64,000 bases of DNA from Dasypus novemcinctus. Taxonomy: Eukaryota > Chordata > Mammalia > Cingulata > Dasypodidae. Below are positions 1-13,755 of the stretch, piece by piece (positions within the stretch are counted from its first letter, which is position 1; each line of letters starts with the position of its first letter). The stretch lies in NCBI RefSeq assembly GCF_030445035.2, contig NC_080675.1, forward strand, positions 66,418,544-66,482,543, in the 5' to 3' direction. The notes beneath the pieces were generated by a model. The model worked only from the letters and a program-made list of their open reading frames with translations. It made no database searches and was not told where the DNA came from. Made by a program: the position numbers and the translations under genes.

Positions 1-99
1 TGTGCTTTTCCAAGCCTCAAAACCATGAGTGAATAAATTTCATTGTTTAAGCCAATCCCCTGTGTGACACTTGTCAAAGCAACCTAGCAAACTAAGACA
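1..99 (+). mobile_element. 3' end of a MaLR/MLT1-type LTR, cut by the window edge
   Basis: The stretch has the AATAAATTTCATTGTTTAAGCC segment and the terminal AAACTAAGACA typical of the 3' end of mammalian MaLR (ERVL-type) LTRs. An LTR 3' CA end is seen at 98-99. The 5' part lies outside the window, so length and target-site duplication cannot be judged. No coding capacity. Confidence 0.65.
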
Positions 100-2940
100 A
101 AATATAAGAGACTAAAAATTTCATGTATATGGATTTTTAAGACTGTACAGATAATCGAGTCTTTCATTTGAGAGGTTGTTGCAGACATTCAAAGATATGA
201 CTGAAATAGTAAGAAAATTGTTATCTTAATTATCTTTCAGAAATTTACACTGCTCTAAAATAACCATTTTTAAAAAGGTATGAATAGGAAAACTGACTAA
301 TCTCTACATGTCCTTGGAAATTACACATTAAGGCTTTTAACAATTTGGCTGAAATCTATATATTCGAACTCCTTTTTAGTCACTATGAGTTATTTTAGCT
401 CATTGACATTCTCTCAAAAGAAAGTGCTTTTGTGGTTATTAAAAATCATTTTTGTTTTACATTCAATTAATGGAGGAAGATTTTATGAAGTGATAGATGT
501 TTGACTATTTAGAGCTCAATACTATGCAAATAACCTCAATGTGTGCATTCATTCCATGAGCATCCCCAAACTTTTCAACAAACACTATGAGAAAACAAAT
601 ATTACTGTAAATATTACAAAGGTTATGTACAATTCTTAGTATGTTACTAATGTACACTAGATATAATCACTTGCCATTTCACAAAAAAGCTAAAGTGATT
701 CCTGGTATAAGAGAAGTTTTAAAGAGATGGCAGCCAGCCCAAGACAGTTTCATAATGTTCTGGTTAATTCAAGACTATTGATGAGCAATGCAGATAATTC
801 TGATAAACATAAATGTACATTCTCAATTAGATATTGAGGCTAAAAAGATACAACCAAAATCTGTTGAAGAATAAATCTGGGCATCTGATCAGAAAAGGAT
901 TTTACAGACTGTAATCTGGAAAACAAAGTTTCTGTTTTCTCCTTTGGTGACATTCAGATTTTACTTTATTCAAAACTCCATTTTGTAGCTAGGAATCATC
1001 ACTTTCTTAGGCTATGTAACATTAGTCGATTCTTGTTTGGTCAGTTTTCACAAGGAATGAAGCTAGAAGGTTTTTCTTTCACTTCTTAGAAGTATTATGT
1101 AATCAAGAGAGAACAACAGAGAACATGATAACTACACTGAGATGCAAATCTTGGAATGAAATTCAGACAAAGAGAGAGAAAAACCACAGATTCAGAAAGC
1201 AAATCTTGAAGAGCAAAGTAGGTTTATTTACTAGCAGAAACACTTGATTCAACATGTTAGGCTCAAAGCAATCAAATCCAAATTCAAAGCCTCAATAATA
1301 TAACATTACATATCTCAGAAATTTTAATTTTATAATAAATAATAAACAACACAGATGCTAAATCATTGAACTCATTATTTTCCATAGAATTACGACCTTA
1401 TTATAATGCAATAATCTGCCTGGCTTCCATTTTTACAAAGGACTAAATATTTGATTTTCAATGTAATATTAGTTCTGAAAACTCTCTAATTAAACTATAT
1501 AACTAATTATCACCACTGGAATTTTATTAACTCTATAAAAATTCATCAATTAGAAGTCATAATCATGATCATTGCTCATATGCCTAAAGGTAGAATATTT
1601 CAACCATTCTTTTTTTCTACCAAGTTATCAGAATTCCCAAGGAACTTTATTCTCTTTAATATAAGTCTTTAAAATTTAGAAAAAAGAGTCAAAAGATGAT
1701 CAATTGTTTACTGCATACTTAATACAGGTACATGAACTTTTGAAAAAGGAGAATATTTAAATATTTTTTCAACTTTTTCGTAGATTAAAAATAAATGCCA
1801 ATTTAAAGTTATTAAACTGGTCTCAAACATTGTCTCACTACATATTTATATACGTATTTTTTTAAATAAGGAAAAACCTTTAGTTTCAAATTCTTGAGGT
1901 TTGTGACCATTAAATTAATTCTATGATAAAAATCCACTTATCTTTCATTAAAGTTAAAACTCAAGGTCATTATCTCAACAGAATACTGTTAACTGCCTTC
2001 AATAGAAAATAAATGAGCCTTCTGAGAACTGACAGGGGCACCATACATAGTCAAGGACAATAGAATTGACAAAGAGCTAAATAATTCTTTCAAAGTATTC
2101 ATGAGACATGTTAATGTTACAAAATAATTGTATAAAGAGTCAATTATTCTACAAGTAACAAAGGGTCAGAAACATGTATGTGATAAAGGAGAAAAAATAT
2201 GAGACATATATACAGATTTAGGATTTGGGAGGTAATAACCTTGGGATAATAAAAATTAAGAGGAAAATTGCCTCTTCTTAAGACACTGCTTTTAGGGAAA
2301 AAGTCAGTCTTTAAATATTGACCCAAAGCATTTTATACAGAAACTCTTTGAAAAAAGAGGGATATATGGGTACAATATGAAACTTTTGAAAGTTGTTTGA
2401 GCATTCAGATAATTTAGGAAACACTTGACTAATGACAGATGACAAGAGAAAACTACTCTGAAAATAGTCACATAATACTATGCTTAGTTCCTTCTTTATT
2501 AGGATTCAGGAAAGACTGTGCACCTTGTCCATCTGGCAAGTTGTTTATGAAATACCAGTGAATAAGTGGATTCATGACCTGAATCCTAATATAACAATGT
2601 AAATTACTTATTTCTTATGCAACCCAAAGTTTCAAATAAAAATAGATAATATGTACAATGTTACATTACCTTATCTATTTAAATATATTTGCAAACATTT
2701 AGAAGATTATACAACATATAATTGTTAAAAATTAAGATGATTCAGAGATAGGAAGAATATTAAAAACACTAAATAAGCCAAGTATGGAACTAAAGGAGAA
2801 GTCTTACCTTTGGGTCATAAAAGTCAGTTGTCATAGGAATATCATCAACATGGCAATTTACGATAGACCCTGAGAAAACCTCCTCAGAGACTTAGCTAAT
2901 AAGAGGGAAAAAACCCTACTTGCTAGAATGGTAAATGCTA
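100..2940. other. AT-rich sequence with no gene or recognised repeat
   Basis: About 2.8 kb of AT-rich sequence. The only open frame is a 60-codon antisense one at 2144-2326, with no domain character. I see no splice-flanked exon, RNA gene or clear repeat. Old decayed repeats may be present below what can be recognised by eye. Confidence 0.5.
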
Positions 2941-4240
2941 GAGAAGTACTCCACAAATGCTGAATTGAATAAACAGAAAAATCTCAGGTAGGATTCTGTC
3001 CTGAACTGTCAGTCCCCTGAACCTTTGAAGTCACATGGAGGCAGCCTAGCCAAGTCCCTCCAACCACAGATGGAGACTGTGAGTAACTCAGAGCAGTGAG
3101 TTTGAACTCCAGGCATATCCAAGCACAGTGACCTAAGTCTGCAGAGACCCAGGGCAGAACACAAGCCACTAAGGACTGTTGTGAACAAAAGGAGGAGGAA
3201 AAAATAAGAGAGATGATGATAGAAAGGTTGGTAAGAACTGTTCTGCTGTCACTTAATCCAGTTTCAGGTAGCAGGACTGCTTAAAGGCAAAACAGAGTTT
3301 TCCAAAGTGACCCATCCTTCTGGATTGGCTCTAACTGGTTCCCTGGGGTAGGGTATCCTAATGGGGAAGAAACTGGATGCAGAAAAGCCATAGAGCAGAA
3401 AAATGGGTGTGTGTGGGGGTTAAATTGAACTGCTGTAAGATAGAAGGGGTCCAAGAAGTAAAAATTGTAAATAAAAGGAGGCAATGGGTAGGGAGAGAAT
3501 TTAAACAGATGATAGGAACTCAGGAGAAAAGTCTGCAAAGAAACAGCACAGATCGTGACATCCGGAGGAGGAACAGAAGAAAAGAAGCTCCTCTAGGGCA
3601 AGAATCAAATTAGGAAGAGCTGAGGAAATCTGAACAGTTAAACATGGGCTATTCTAAAGGTCTAGAATAAGTTAAACCAAGCATCAAAGAAGCACTTAAC
3701 TCAAAGCCAATCAACAATAAAAACTTGGGCAAGAGGGAGAAATGGAGCTTCAGATTTAACTCATCAAAATAATCAGATGCTTAGACATCAGCAAAAAGTA
3801 CAAGTCATACAAAGAAACAGGAAGATACGGCTCAGTCAAGGGAACAGATTAAAACTTCAGAGGAGATGCAGAAATTGGGACAAGTAATCAAAGATGTACA
3901 AACAAATCTCTTAAATCAATAAATGGAGATGAAGGAAAATATGCATAAAAAGATAACAAATATTAAGAAGACAGTGTGAGCATAAATAGGAATTTGAAAC
4001 TATAAAAAGAAACATAATAGAAAGGCACAATAGGAGAGTTTGAAAATACACTGGATGAATAAACAGCAGATTTGAACAGGCAGGGAAAGAATCGGCAAAT
4101 GACAGGGCAGAACACTTAAAATCACACAGTTAGAAGAACAGATAGAGAAAAGAATAGAAAAAAAAAAGAGCAGTGTATCAGGGATTGCATTAACAGCACA
4201 AAACACACAGACTTATGCATCATGAGTGTCCAAGAATGAT
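2940..4240 (+). mobile_element. L1 5'UTR/ORF1-region remnant
   Basis: A purine-rich plus strand reads like the 5' region of a LINE-1 through the coiled-coil part of ORF1. Around 4125-4235 it resembles the ORF1 stretch encoding 'LEEQ(M)EKR..' followed by the 'GVPE' region, here ending near GAGTGTCCAAGAATG. The reading frame is broken by many stops and no ORF1 protein could be made. The 78-codon frame at 3377-3613 lies inside it and is not a gene. The left boundary is approximate. Assignment is from memory of L1 ORF1 organisation. Confidence 0.55.
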
Positions 4241-4249
4241 TGTAAATTA

Positions 4250-5390
4250 TATTTTACCCATAATTCATTATAGAATTAAAGTTAATTCTACAATTTCTAA
4301 ATCCTAACTATGATGAAGATGAGATATGGCAATATAACAAACTTTAGCATTTTAAGAAGTTAGCTAGATTTTCATGGAATTTTGAATGTGCTGGGAAAAA
4401 TAAGTTCTGGAAACATTTTCTGTGAAAAAGTAAACATTTTTTTTCTCAAAAATCATTGGTTTAAACATATAGAAAAATAAACAAGGTGACTGAAGGAAAA
4501 TAAATTGTCCTAAAGCAAGTATAAAAATAATAATTTCTAACAGTTATACCTGCAAAACATAGCAAATAATCTTATAAATCAATATATAGTCTTTTTAATT
4601 TCTCTTTTTTCTTTTTGTCTTTTTTGCACATAGCCTTTTAATGATTAGTTAATAAATATGTTGATTAATATTGGTGTGGTATTATATATACACACATATA
4701 CTAGAGGATACAAAGGGAATCAAAGTTCTTTGAAAGCCAAAAATAGAACCCCTATTTCTTTGCACACCTATTTTAATTTCACCAGTAGGTGCCCAACAAA
4801 TAGTGTTTAGTGTCTTGGAAAAATTTCTCCAAGTTGAAAATCATTTAACAGTAATATCAAAGGCTATGGGGAAGTTGTCACTGTCATATACTGCTATGAG
4901 AGGTAAAATTAAAGATCATCCATATTTTGGTTTAGTTAAATGAATAAAGATCTTTTTCTGTAAACATCTGCCTTTTCCCAGACTGAATGAGGAGTCTGTC
5001 CCATGTATTCCTATGGTACAGAATACATAATCTTAGCACTTGACTGTATCCCCTACTACAATGACATTTCATTATGGGTAGAGAGAGGGACATTTTCTTG
5101 TTCAGTCCAACTACTACATAGCATCCACTAAATAAAAATCTACATATGGATTATTAAATTCATTATATTTTTATTTTCTTTTATTACATAAAAACAAGAA
5201 GCATTTTGAGATCATATGACATTATTCAAGTGGATGCTCAAAAATACAATTTTTTTTGACAAATGGATTTTTTGGTGACCTTATTATTCTTTATTAATAT
5301 ACAGTGGAAATCATCTCAATGTATAAAATTATTTTTGTTTTGGGAGATAAATTCTATTCCAAATTCAAATTGCTATGCTTTACTTGGTTG
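4250..5390. other. AT-rich sequence, nothing recognised
   Basis: AT-rich with poly-T runs (around 4436-4444 and 4590-4625) and a short TATATACACACATATA tract near 4684-4700. No gene or clear interspersed repeat was identified. Confidence 0.45.
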
Positions 5391-5890
5391 TACCATGGAA
5401 GGTAAAAACATTTTGAAGCAGGTTAATACAGGGGAATGAGGAGAAGATGAGCCACAACAAGGCCGATAGACAACATAAACGTGGCTTATAGACAACATGG
5501 CCACAAGACCCTGCTGAGACCTAGACCTTGACCTTGAGATCCCAGTTGGGACTCTTCTTGGACAGAAAGGAGGCCCTGGATATCCCAAACAGGACTCATA
5601 CTTGGCCCCACCATTGGTGGGGTAACTCCTAGCATTAGCAAATAATTTTTACTTTAAAAGGTAACTGCATAAGCCCAATCTTGCTCTCTTTGCCCAGGAG
5701 AGCCCACACCAAATCTTGGTGGGTATTTCTGTCCTTCTCTCTTATTTCTCAGCAAGTTTTGTTCTTTTCCACCATTTCCTGATAAATTGTTTTCACTAGC
5801 CTAACCAAACTGGCATGTTCTTAAATTCTTTTATGTGACATAGCCAAGAACTCAGAGGAATCCAGCACTTCCCTGACGTCAATTTCTCTG
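5390..5890 (+). mobile_element. Possible ERV LTR (unassigned)
   Basis: This block is more GC-rich than its flanks. It contains a candidate promoter-like segment followed by AAGCCCAATCTTGCTCTCTT-type sequence and pyrimidine-rich tracts (5640-5770), an arrangement like the U3-R-U5 of class I endogenous retroviral LTRs. I found no convincing TG...CA ends or target-site duplication, and no flanking gag, pol or env. The antisense 71-codon frame at 5373-5588 lies in it and has no domain. It could also be another old repeat. Confidence 0.3.
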
Positions 5891-5899
5891 AAACAGTGG

Positions 5900-7670
5900 G
5901 AGGGATTCTAAGCCAAGATAAAACTAGTACCCATCAAGGTCCAGACATAGTTGATTTTGCCACTTTCACTAGCACTGTCTGCCAATAGTAAGTTCAATGT
6001 TAATTTGTCGACAAATTTTTCTAAAGAACAGTATCTATGAGATTATTTAAGCATTTTATCGGATATTTTTTGCCTTAATAAAAATGAGTGACACTAGTGA
6101 CAAGCAGTATATATTTCACCCACCACTGTAAGACAAATTAAACAAAAATGTAGACATTAGGCTTACCAATGTCTTTAGAGCTAGATAGATGGTTCATGGA
6201 CTTAAACATGAGTTCAGTTGTTGAGAGAAAGAACCAAATTATAGGACATATTTAAAGAACCTAGGGAGGTATTATTAAAAATTGAATATAAAATTAGGCT
6301 TAATTATTAATTTTGTCATACACTTAAGCTCCCTAGAAACAAAATTCTCTTTATAGCTTCCAAGTCTGTTGTTTATTATTAACTAATTTTTCAAGAAAAC
6401 TTTTAAGAATCCTTTATTATTGAAACTTACTATAAAATTCACATTATTATCTTTAGGTCTAGATTAGAGTTGTGCCTGAATAATTGTTTGTGGAATAAAC
6501 AAGAAAATAAATGTTTAGCTATGTAATTAACCTAATGACAAAATTTAAAACAATATTTAAGTGAATATCTGGCTTTTTCTACAATTGGGGGTGGTGTCAC
6601 ACAAAAAGTATGAGATCTAAGATCAATCTATAACTCCTCTTATTAAGTTGTCCTCAACTCCTCTAGAAAACATTAAGCCTTTGCTCTTCTTTTTAGATAT
6701 AGGAACTTATATGTATTCCAGTTTTACCATATATTAGCTTCATTTACACATGCTTTTTTACCCTCGTAAGACGATATCTTGAGATAAAGACCACCTCTGC
6801 TTTCCTGCATGTATTCTATCTTCTAGGTTAATAGCACACATTTAATGGATTTTCAAACAAATTATTAAAATAGAGAGAAAGACAGAGAGAGAGAGAGAGG
6901 AGGGGAGGAAGGAAAATCCCCCAAAAAACATATAAATGGTAATGTTTTTCATATTTGGGAAGTATGAGTGGAAGTTTAGAGGCTAAAAGCAGTTCATGTT
7001 ATTTATCAAATATATGTCTTATAAGTGTTTCTATTGTTTCCTTCATCTTTGTCTATATAATGGTGGGCATTACATGACATTCAACAAGAATACAAGAATA
7101 GCTCTATGGTTTGTGGGGTGAAAAAAGATAATTAATTTGTAACTTTGAATACATGGCGATGCATTCTAATGTTCATAACTGATTATTGCAAAATAATTAT
7201 TATGGTATAGTGTGCTAAAGTATTTGATTAAACTGTTTACTTTTTATTTGCACTCGATGAGTTTCCTATGAATTATTAAAAGACTAAGCAGGCGAAATTG
7301 TTTAGATAGCAAATTAATCTATAATGCATAAAATGCAAGCTGCTGAAAAGCACAACCTTTCTGCTAAAGATTTTAGGTCACTACATTCCATATTTTGTCT
7401 CTATGACATTCAGATAGCTGGTAGAAATGATAAAAATTCAGTCAATGCTGAAGTTGTTTATAACAGCCTCTTGCCAAACATCTAGTTTGACATTTTGGAC
7501 TGAATTGTCTCAATTGATCATTTGTCTTGACATCAGGTAGATACACCAGTACTACCTCAGTTATACACACATATACACACAAATGACACCACATGCCCAT
7601 ATATACACTTAAATAGTGCCAGCATTTCTGCTTTACAATAATTTCTATTCATTACATGAAATCACAAAAA
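5900..7670. other. AT-rich sequence with one GA-rich tract, otherwise nothing recognised
   Basis: No gene, RNA gene or clear repeat. A (GA)n/purine microsatellite lies at 6872-6914 and a CA/TA-rich patch at about 7560-7610. Both are simple-sequence features. Confidence 0.5.
6872..6914 (+). repeat. (GA)n purine microsatellite
   Basis: Runs of GAGA, including about eight uninterrupted GA units at 6884-6899, followed by GGAGGGGAGGAAGGA. Simple-sequence repeat. Confidence 0.85.
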
Positions 7671-8800
7671 AAATCTAGGAAATTGTAAATATAATTGGTT
7701 TATTGCATGAAGTAGTCTCCTTAGGTTGCAGGCAGAAAATAATTTTTGTCTTCATATTTATTTCAGTTTCTGGACCTAGGATAAAATATAAGGCAGATTC
7801 CATGCTTTTTAAAATTACTTTTAGAAAGTATGAACTCCTCTGGTCAATGTTAGTTGCAAGAACAGCTTCTTTTTCAGTAATTAAATCCCCATCCAATCCA
7901 TTAATGAAAACTCCAGATTCACATCTTTCTTGAAGTTCTCCCCTCGCCACAATGCCAGCCTGAATCTGAGAGAAGATCATGTCCTGGGGAGGGGTTTTGA
8001 CTAACTTCTGTCTTGCTTCCACTTTTGCTTCTCTCTCTCGGGCTTGCTGCTGTTTCTGACCCCTCCACAGTTGCAGCCTGGATACCACGTGAACAGATCA
8101 ATCTCTTAAGTAGGTGGTGCATTTGCAGTCTGGGATCTGGTTCTACTGTGTGGCAGGTGGAAACTCCTAGCTCTTGGTCTCATGGTATACTCTTGTGGGT
8201 TTCCCACAAATCATCTTTTAATGATCTCTAGCTGTGTTATCTGTGATGTTGGCCTGCCTTCCCTCTGGCTGTCTACTTTTCCCTCTCCTCAACCCTTCTC
8301 CAGTGCTCCTTTCATTGTGCTCCCTTGATTCCCTAACTAGTCATTATTGGTGATAGCCCTTATAAGTTGATTCTAGCCTACCTTTTGCAGAGTCCATATT
8401 GGGACCTTTGACAATATTGGCATTGGCTTGGTCATCAGTGGGAGTACAGCACTTCACTTTTGTTCTTTACCAGACATGGGAAACTCCAGCCTCATAAACT
8501 TGCTTCTTGACTTTTAAAGTGTGAGTCAAATGGCAGTCCCTTTGTCTCTCAAATTCTGTAGTCACTTATCTAGGTCCCCAAGTGATCCCCTTGAAGTCTT
8601 TCTCTTGAGGTGAAGGGCAGCTACTTCCATGTGAATATCATACCACCAAGTCTCTCTAAATATTTTCCCTCTCTCCAAACCTCGTAAACACCAGCTTCTT
8701 TCATAAGCCAGAGCAGATTGACAGATCATCCCTAGAAAAATTTGATTCAGAGTCTGCCTTTTGCAAATCCTTCCATGGAGGTACAGCAACACATTAAGAT
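7670..8800 (-). other. Moderately GC-rich block with a 137-codon antisense frame; origin unknown
   Basis: A moderately GC-rich island in AT-rich surroundings. The minus strand holds an open frame from 8088 down to 7675 (137 codons), rich in Q, K and E at its start (KQQQAREREAKVEARQ). I recognise no domain in it. An overlapping antisense frame at 8122-7919 and another at 8792-8562 add nothing recognisable. There is no visible promoter, splice structure or polyA signal. It could be a fragment of an old retropseudogene, an LTR-internal piece or chance. I do not call it a gene. Confidence 0.3.
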
Positions 8801-11340
8801 GTAAGGCATGTATAAAGAATTGTATTGCTCATCTTAGACTCTGGAGTCTCTTTCAAAACACTGCAGCAGAAGAAAATTCACTTTCAATATCCAGTTATAT
8901 TAAAAAAACACAAATTCATTACCTAAATACAAATGTCACTTTTTTCATTCTTTTTCTTCCATTAATATAAATAAAATTGAGTTCATTCTGTACATAGAGT
9001 TTTGTATCATTCACTATTTCTTAAAATCATGAAAGTTTTTCCAGGTTACTAAAATTCATCTAAAATGGAAAGGTTGATAAGTATTATTGGGTTGGGTATG
9101 TGGGAGACAAAAACTTGTTTTTCTTGTTCATAGTCTGCTGTGTCATATGAAGCCATACCATGACCAAAGAACTGTCTAGGATCTAGAGACCCTGGACTTT
9201 GAGATTTTCCAGTGACCGAATGGCTGACTGGATTAACTCCTTTGCAGAGAGAATGGATGTGCTTAATTAAGCATAGGAGGGAGAAAAATGGAAGCATGGA
9301 CTATTTTTCTTCTGGCAAAAAACAAAATTGCATTTTCTAATCCCTTTTTGTAGGTAGATATAGCCATGTGACCAAGGTGTGGATGACAGTGTGGGCAGCT
9401 TGCCATATAAAAATCTCCTGAATTATCTCTATGCTCTTCCTTCCTCCATTAATTCAAAGTGCCCATGCCCAGAACCATATTTGATACTATGTGTTGAAGC
9501 TGATAGAGCATCTCTTAGCCTGTGAGTCTGTAGCAGGCCCCCTTGCTTACACTCTATTCAAACCCTGCCTTACAACTGATCATACTTCATGTGTGGGAGA
9601 AGTGAACCCTCATTGTGTTAATTGAGATTTTGGCATACTTCAATTTTATTTCTATTTCTTTATGTTGTTATTCATGTAATCATTACTGTCTTATTGAAAT
9701 AAGGTTAAAATAATCCAACTCTAAATCAAAATAAATCTCAAAACAAAGAAAGCAATACTTTAACCATAAATGCAAATTTGTATTGCTTCCTAATAATACA
9801 AATATAAGTATTGTAATAGTTATAAACAAGTGGAAAGATATTGTGATATAGTGACATTGTGTATACCAAGTATCAAGATTAAGAGAATATTGTTAAATTA
9901 TCATGCAAAAATAACTGTCAGGTAAACCAATAAAACTGTTAAAGAGATTTATTTGTGCTAATAACCAAAGGTTATATAAAATATAATTTCATAATAATGA
10001 TTTTTAAAATTAGAATGTAACACTTAAAATTACATATTGGAAGATTTGAAGACCTCAGGTCAACCCCTGGAAAATTTTGAAAGTAAATTAGCTTTTTAAA
10101 ATCATGAAATTCAAAAAATGAAAAAAATTATTTTGATTTTATATCAAAACTTAGGATTTTTATTTGAATCAGACCAGTAATAATCTTTCAAATAATTGAA
10201 TGAATATTTCTCCTCTGAGCAGCTAGAGAGCTGTCAAATTAACAAAGAGATTCTATACTAACTATAGTATCAATTGAACCAGTTAAATTATCTCTGTCAT
10301 GGTGGGTTTTGTTCAAATTTTTGACACACATAGATTTACCAGGAAAGAATCTAATTTTACTAATAATTCAAAGCAAAGTCAAACATAAACAATTTAAATT
10401 TATTTTCTAACTTTTTTGTCTTACTGAAAAAAAAAATGATGGGACAAATTATTCACACATCCACAAGAATTATCTTCTGAATAGGACTTGTAAGAAGCCT
10501 TCTACTATTTAATGCAAGAAAAAAATGTCAGGTAAGGAAATTCTGCTGAGAAGGCTCATAATTTCTGTCATTCCCACATCCTTTTTTGAAGGATTTCTTA
10601 TATGCAGATTGGGTTGTATTTCACAGTTCTACTTCTGCCATCCTGGTGTGGCACACAAGTGCAGGCAACCTGAAGTGAGAGCTCTTAGATTAACAGTGAT
10701 TCTATACTACCTAGTGATTGAACTAATTAAAGCATTTCTCTTGGAAGCAGAGGTTGTATTTTGACACACAGAGGTTTAATAAGAAATAAGTCAATGCAGA
10801 TTCAAAGAAACAGAGAGAGGTAGTTGAAAATTGGAGGTGCAACACTCCAGAAACCATGGGTAAACCAAACTACAAAGCGGCACAACAGAAGAGAGAAAAT
10901 GATCACTGAAAGTGGTAGTAGATGTAAAAGCAGGAGCTGAGGTAATTGAATCACCAGAATGGCAACTATGGAGTTCTAATCACTGGACATCTGCTGGTGA
11001 GGCGAGAACATAATTATCAGGTAGCTAGAACTATAATGCAACCTGAATAGAATTATATAGTTTATGAACATATGCAGCCATTAAGACCCTCAATAGCTAT
11101 TTCTTACTTCTCTGAGTGACCTTATACCAATCCCCCATTAACTGAAATAATGTGAATATATCTCTCTTACCCTAAACTCAGCTAATGATTCTAACACAAA
11201 TGGAAAAAAATCCCTCTAAATCGTAATTTTTTATTTATAGTAAAGATTATTAAGTATGTTTCTTCATTTTTTATTATAACAAGTCAAAACATTTGAATTA
11301 TTTTAAATGTTTATTATTACCCTATCTTAATAAAAAATTT
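8800..11340. other. AT-rich sequence, mostly unassigned; possible old LTR/MER remnant at 9040-9650
   Basis: No gene seen. The part at about 9330-9650 has a loose resemblance to old mammalian LTR or MER-type repeats (CCATGTGACCAAG, then TGTTGAAGCTGATAGAGC), too weak to name. A 79-codon plus-strand frame at 10525-10764 has no domain and no gene context. Confidence 0.4.
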
Positions 11341-11344
11341 ATTT

Positions 11345-11450
11345 TTCTTTTATAGTTGTAGAAATAGAGATACAGTCAGGTAAAGGAACTTGCCAAAATT
11401 CTCATCACAAGTAAGTAGAGATGTGAATATAAATGATCACGATTATTTGC
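11345..11450 (-). mobile_element. Possible MIR SINE fragment
   Basis: Resembles the reverse-strand MIR core: GTTGTAGAAATAGAGATACA, then AGGTAAAGGAACTTGCC (compare the MIR complement 'GAGGTTAAGTAACTTGCCC'), then a degenerate CAAGTAAGTAGAG segment. Highly diverged. Confidence 0.45.
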
Positions 11451-11469
11451 CAACATCAGAATATATTCC

Positions 11470-11690
11470 ACAAATTGTTCTAAAAATTGTTCTTTTTTAC
11501 CAGTGATGTTATATGGGTATAAGTCCATGTGAGTACACACATTTCTTCCTCATTATTGAATGGTATTCCAGACCACAGGGGCACTAGAACTTGTTTAGCC
11601 ATTTCTCTATTGAAAATACTATTTCATTTTTAGAAATATAACTGGTTATTATGAGGACTTTTCTCATTGCAATGGATCCAAACCTGAGGA
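11470..11690 (-). mobile_element. Old L1 3'-region fragment, antisense
   Basis: TTATTGAATGGTATTCCAGA followed by CTTGTTTAGCCATTTCTC matches the reverse complement of the L1M segment '...GTTTATCCATT.../ATGGAATACTA'. A short, diverged fragment with no coding capacity. Confidence 0.5.
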
Positions 11691-13030
11691 CGAAGAAGAG
11701 GTAAAGCAATGCCTATGGCCCAGCCCTTCCTGAGAGTGAGTACTAAAATGTTGGGAAAGACTCATTGATATTGTGAGCTGTCAGTCTAAGAAGAGCCGTT
11801 GATTTTCCTTTCATTCTACACATTCCAAAGATGAATGAAAAAAGTACATACACCTGACTCTCTGAAATTAAAGATGTCTGATGAAGGGAAAATCAGCATT
11901 CCCAGCTGGATATTTACACATATTGCAGGGCCCTCGTTCATCTCCCTGCCAGAACCTGTTCCCCTTATTGACAATGGCTATGAGGATAGTTTGCCTGAAG
12001 AACTTCTACGTGCCAATGGTCTCTGGATTTAGAAGCTATCAAAGATCATTCAGAGTAAGAAAGAGAGTAAGCAGCAAAGAATGGTGTTAACTATGCATTA
12101 CAAAAACAAAAACAAAAAACCCACTTAGTCCATTTTGCTTCTTTCTCAGCAAGCTACACTGCTAGATTACCAGGAGAGAAGAATACAAGGAACATAAGAA
12201 ACACATCATTCCCACTCCATGATCTAAGTACTTCATGCAATGGTTTAACCTGTTCTGGGGGAGGAGATGAGATGATCTGAAAATTGGATTTGAGATGCTA
12301 GCATTTGGTATGATGTTTAATGGTCTAAACCTTCGTTTAAATCAACCTCCCCACTGATATACTCTGGACAGAAACCAAAGCAAACCAAAGAAAACTAAAC
12401 CAACAAACAAAAATTCAGCTACATGAGTACTCAAATTGGATTGCTCAGTTGAGTCAAATGTTGGAGTAGTGGCAAGAATGAAATTAGTTTTCCATTTTCC
12501 AGCACTTTTTTTTTTTCCTGAGAGCAGGCCATGGTTGCAGAATACCACATCATTGGCAGCTCAATTTCAGATTAAATAATGCAAAACCCCATTAATGTCT
12601 TTTTGGCTACAACAACAACAACAAAAAGGATCCTGGGCAACTCACTGCCAGAAAGTGAGGGGGATTCTCATAGAGTAGAAAAATAGGCATGATTTTTTGT
12701 ATGAGTACAGTTTCAGATTTACTTATGAATCTTGCATGTGTAGGATAAATTCAAAGCATTGCAGAAAAGGCTTAAAGAACAGTATAGAGACTTGAATCAC
12801 CACCCATCGAGGATGAAATCCAGCTCACAGTCTGACAATAAAGAGATCATTTACTAGCTAAAGCAAAACTTCAGCAAAGAGGAATAGAAGAGACCCCAGA
12901 GTGAATACAATGGACATTTACAATGCCCAGAATATAATCCAAAATTACTCAACATTTTAAAAATAGGTAAATTGTGATTTATTCTTAATAGAATAAAATT
13001 TAAACATACAACATGATGAAGATTGTAAAC
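11690..13030. other. Unassigned sequence, no gene recognised
   Basis: Contains overlapping plus-strand frames of 65 and 69 codons (11835-12090) and two antisense frames (12342-12548 and 12854-13120). None has a recognisable domain or exon structure. A short ACAACAACAACAACA tract lies at about 12610-12625. Confidence 0.4.
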
Positions 13031-13034
13031 AAAA

Positions 13035-13755
13035 GTCCATAAACACTTCATTTGCAATAGCCAAAAACTGGAACTAACCCAAACATCTATCAACAATGAA
13101 TATAAAAAAATATTTTCCATAGAATAGGATAGTTAAAAAAAGACTGGACTATGCCAAGTGTTGGTAAAAATGTTGAATAACTGGAACCCTCATTTACTAC
13201 TTACTGAAATATAAAATAGTAAAGTAATTTTGGAAAACAGTTTGGAAATTGCATAAAAATTTAAACATACAAATACACATACATACAATCCACTCATTCC
13301 ACTCCTAGCAATTCATCCAAGAGAAATGAAAACACACATCCTCACAAATATTTTTAAACAAATGTTTATAATCACTTCATTTATAAAAGCCCCAAACTGG
13401 AAATAACCCAAAGAGCTATCAATGAAAGTATAAACAAACTGTTTTCAGTAGAATGGAATACTACTCAGATATATGAAGAAATGAATCACCAACATGCCAA
13501 ACAACTTGAATGAATAGCAAAATAATTATGCTGAATGAAATAAGCCAAATAAAGAAGAGTACATTCTATATGATTCCATTTGCATAAAATTCTAGAAAAT
13601 GCAAATTGATCTACACTTACAGAAAGTAGATGAGTAGTTGTCTGAGGATGAGCATGATGGGAGGACTAGATTACAAAGTATGTTGATTGTGGTAATTTCA
13701 CAGGTGTGTTACATATTCCAAAAGTGATCAAATTATCAATAATTAGATAGGATAC
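13035..13755 (+). mobile_element. Old L1 (L1M-type) 3' end
   Basis: Clear sense-strand L1 3' sequence: ACTCCTAGCAATTCATCCAA, CCCCAAACTGGAAATAACCC, ATGGAATACTACTCAG, ATAATTATGCTGAATGAAAT and TTCACAGGTGTGTTACATAT occur in the expected order. A shorter partial copy of the 'CCAAAAACTGGA..ACCCAAA' segment lies at 13035-13130, ahead of the main copy from about 13145, so two pieces abut. No reading frame survives. The 3' end runs directly into the LTR that begins at 13756. Confidence 0.88.
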
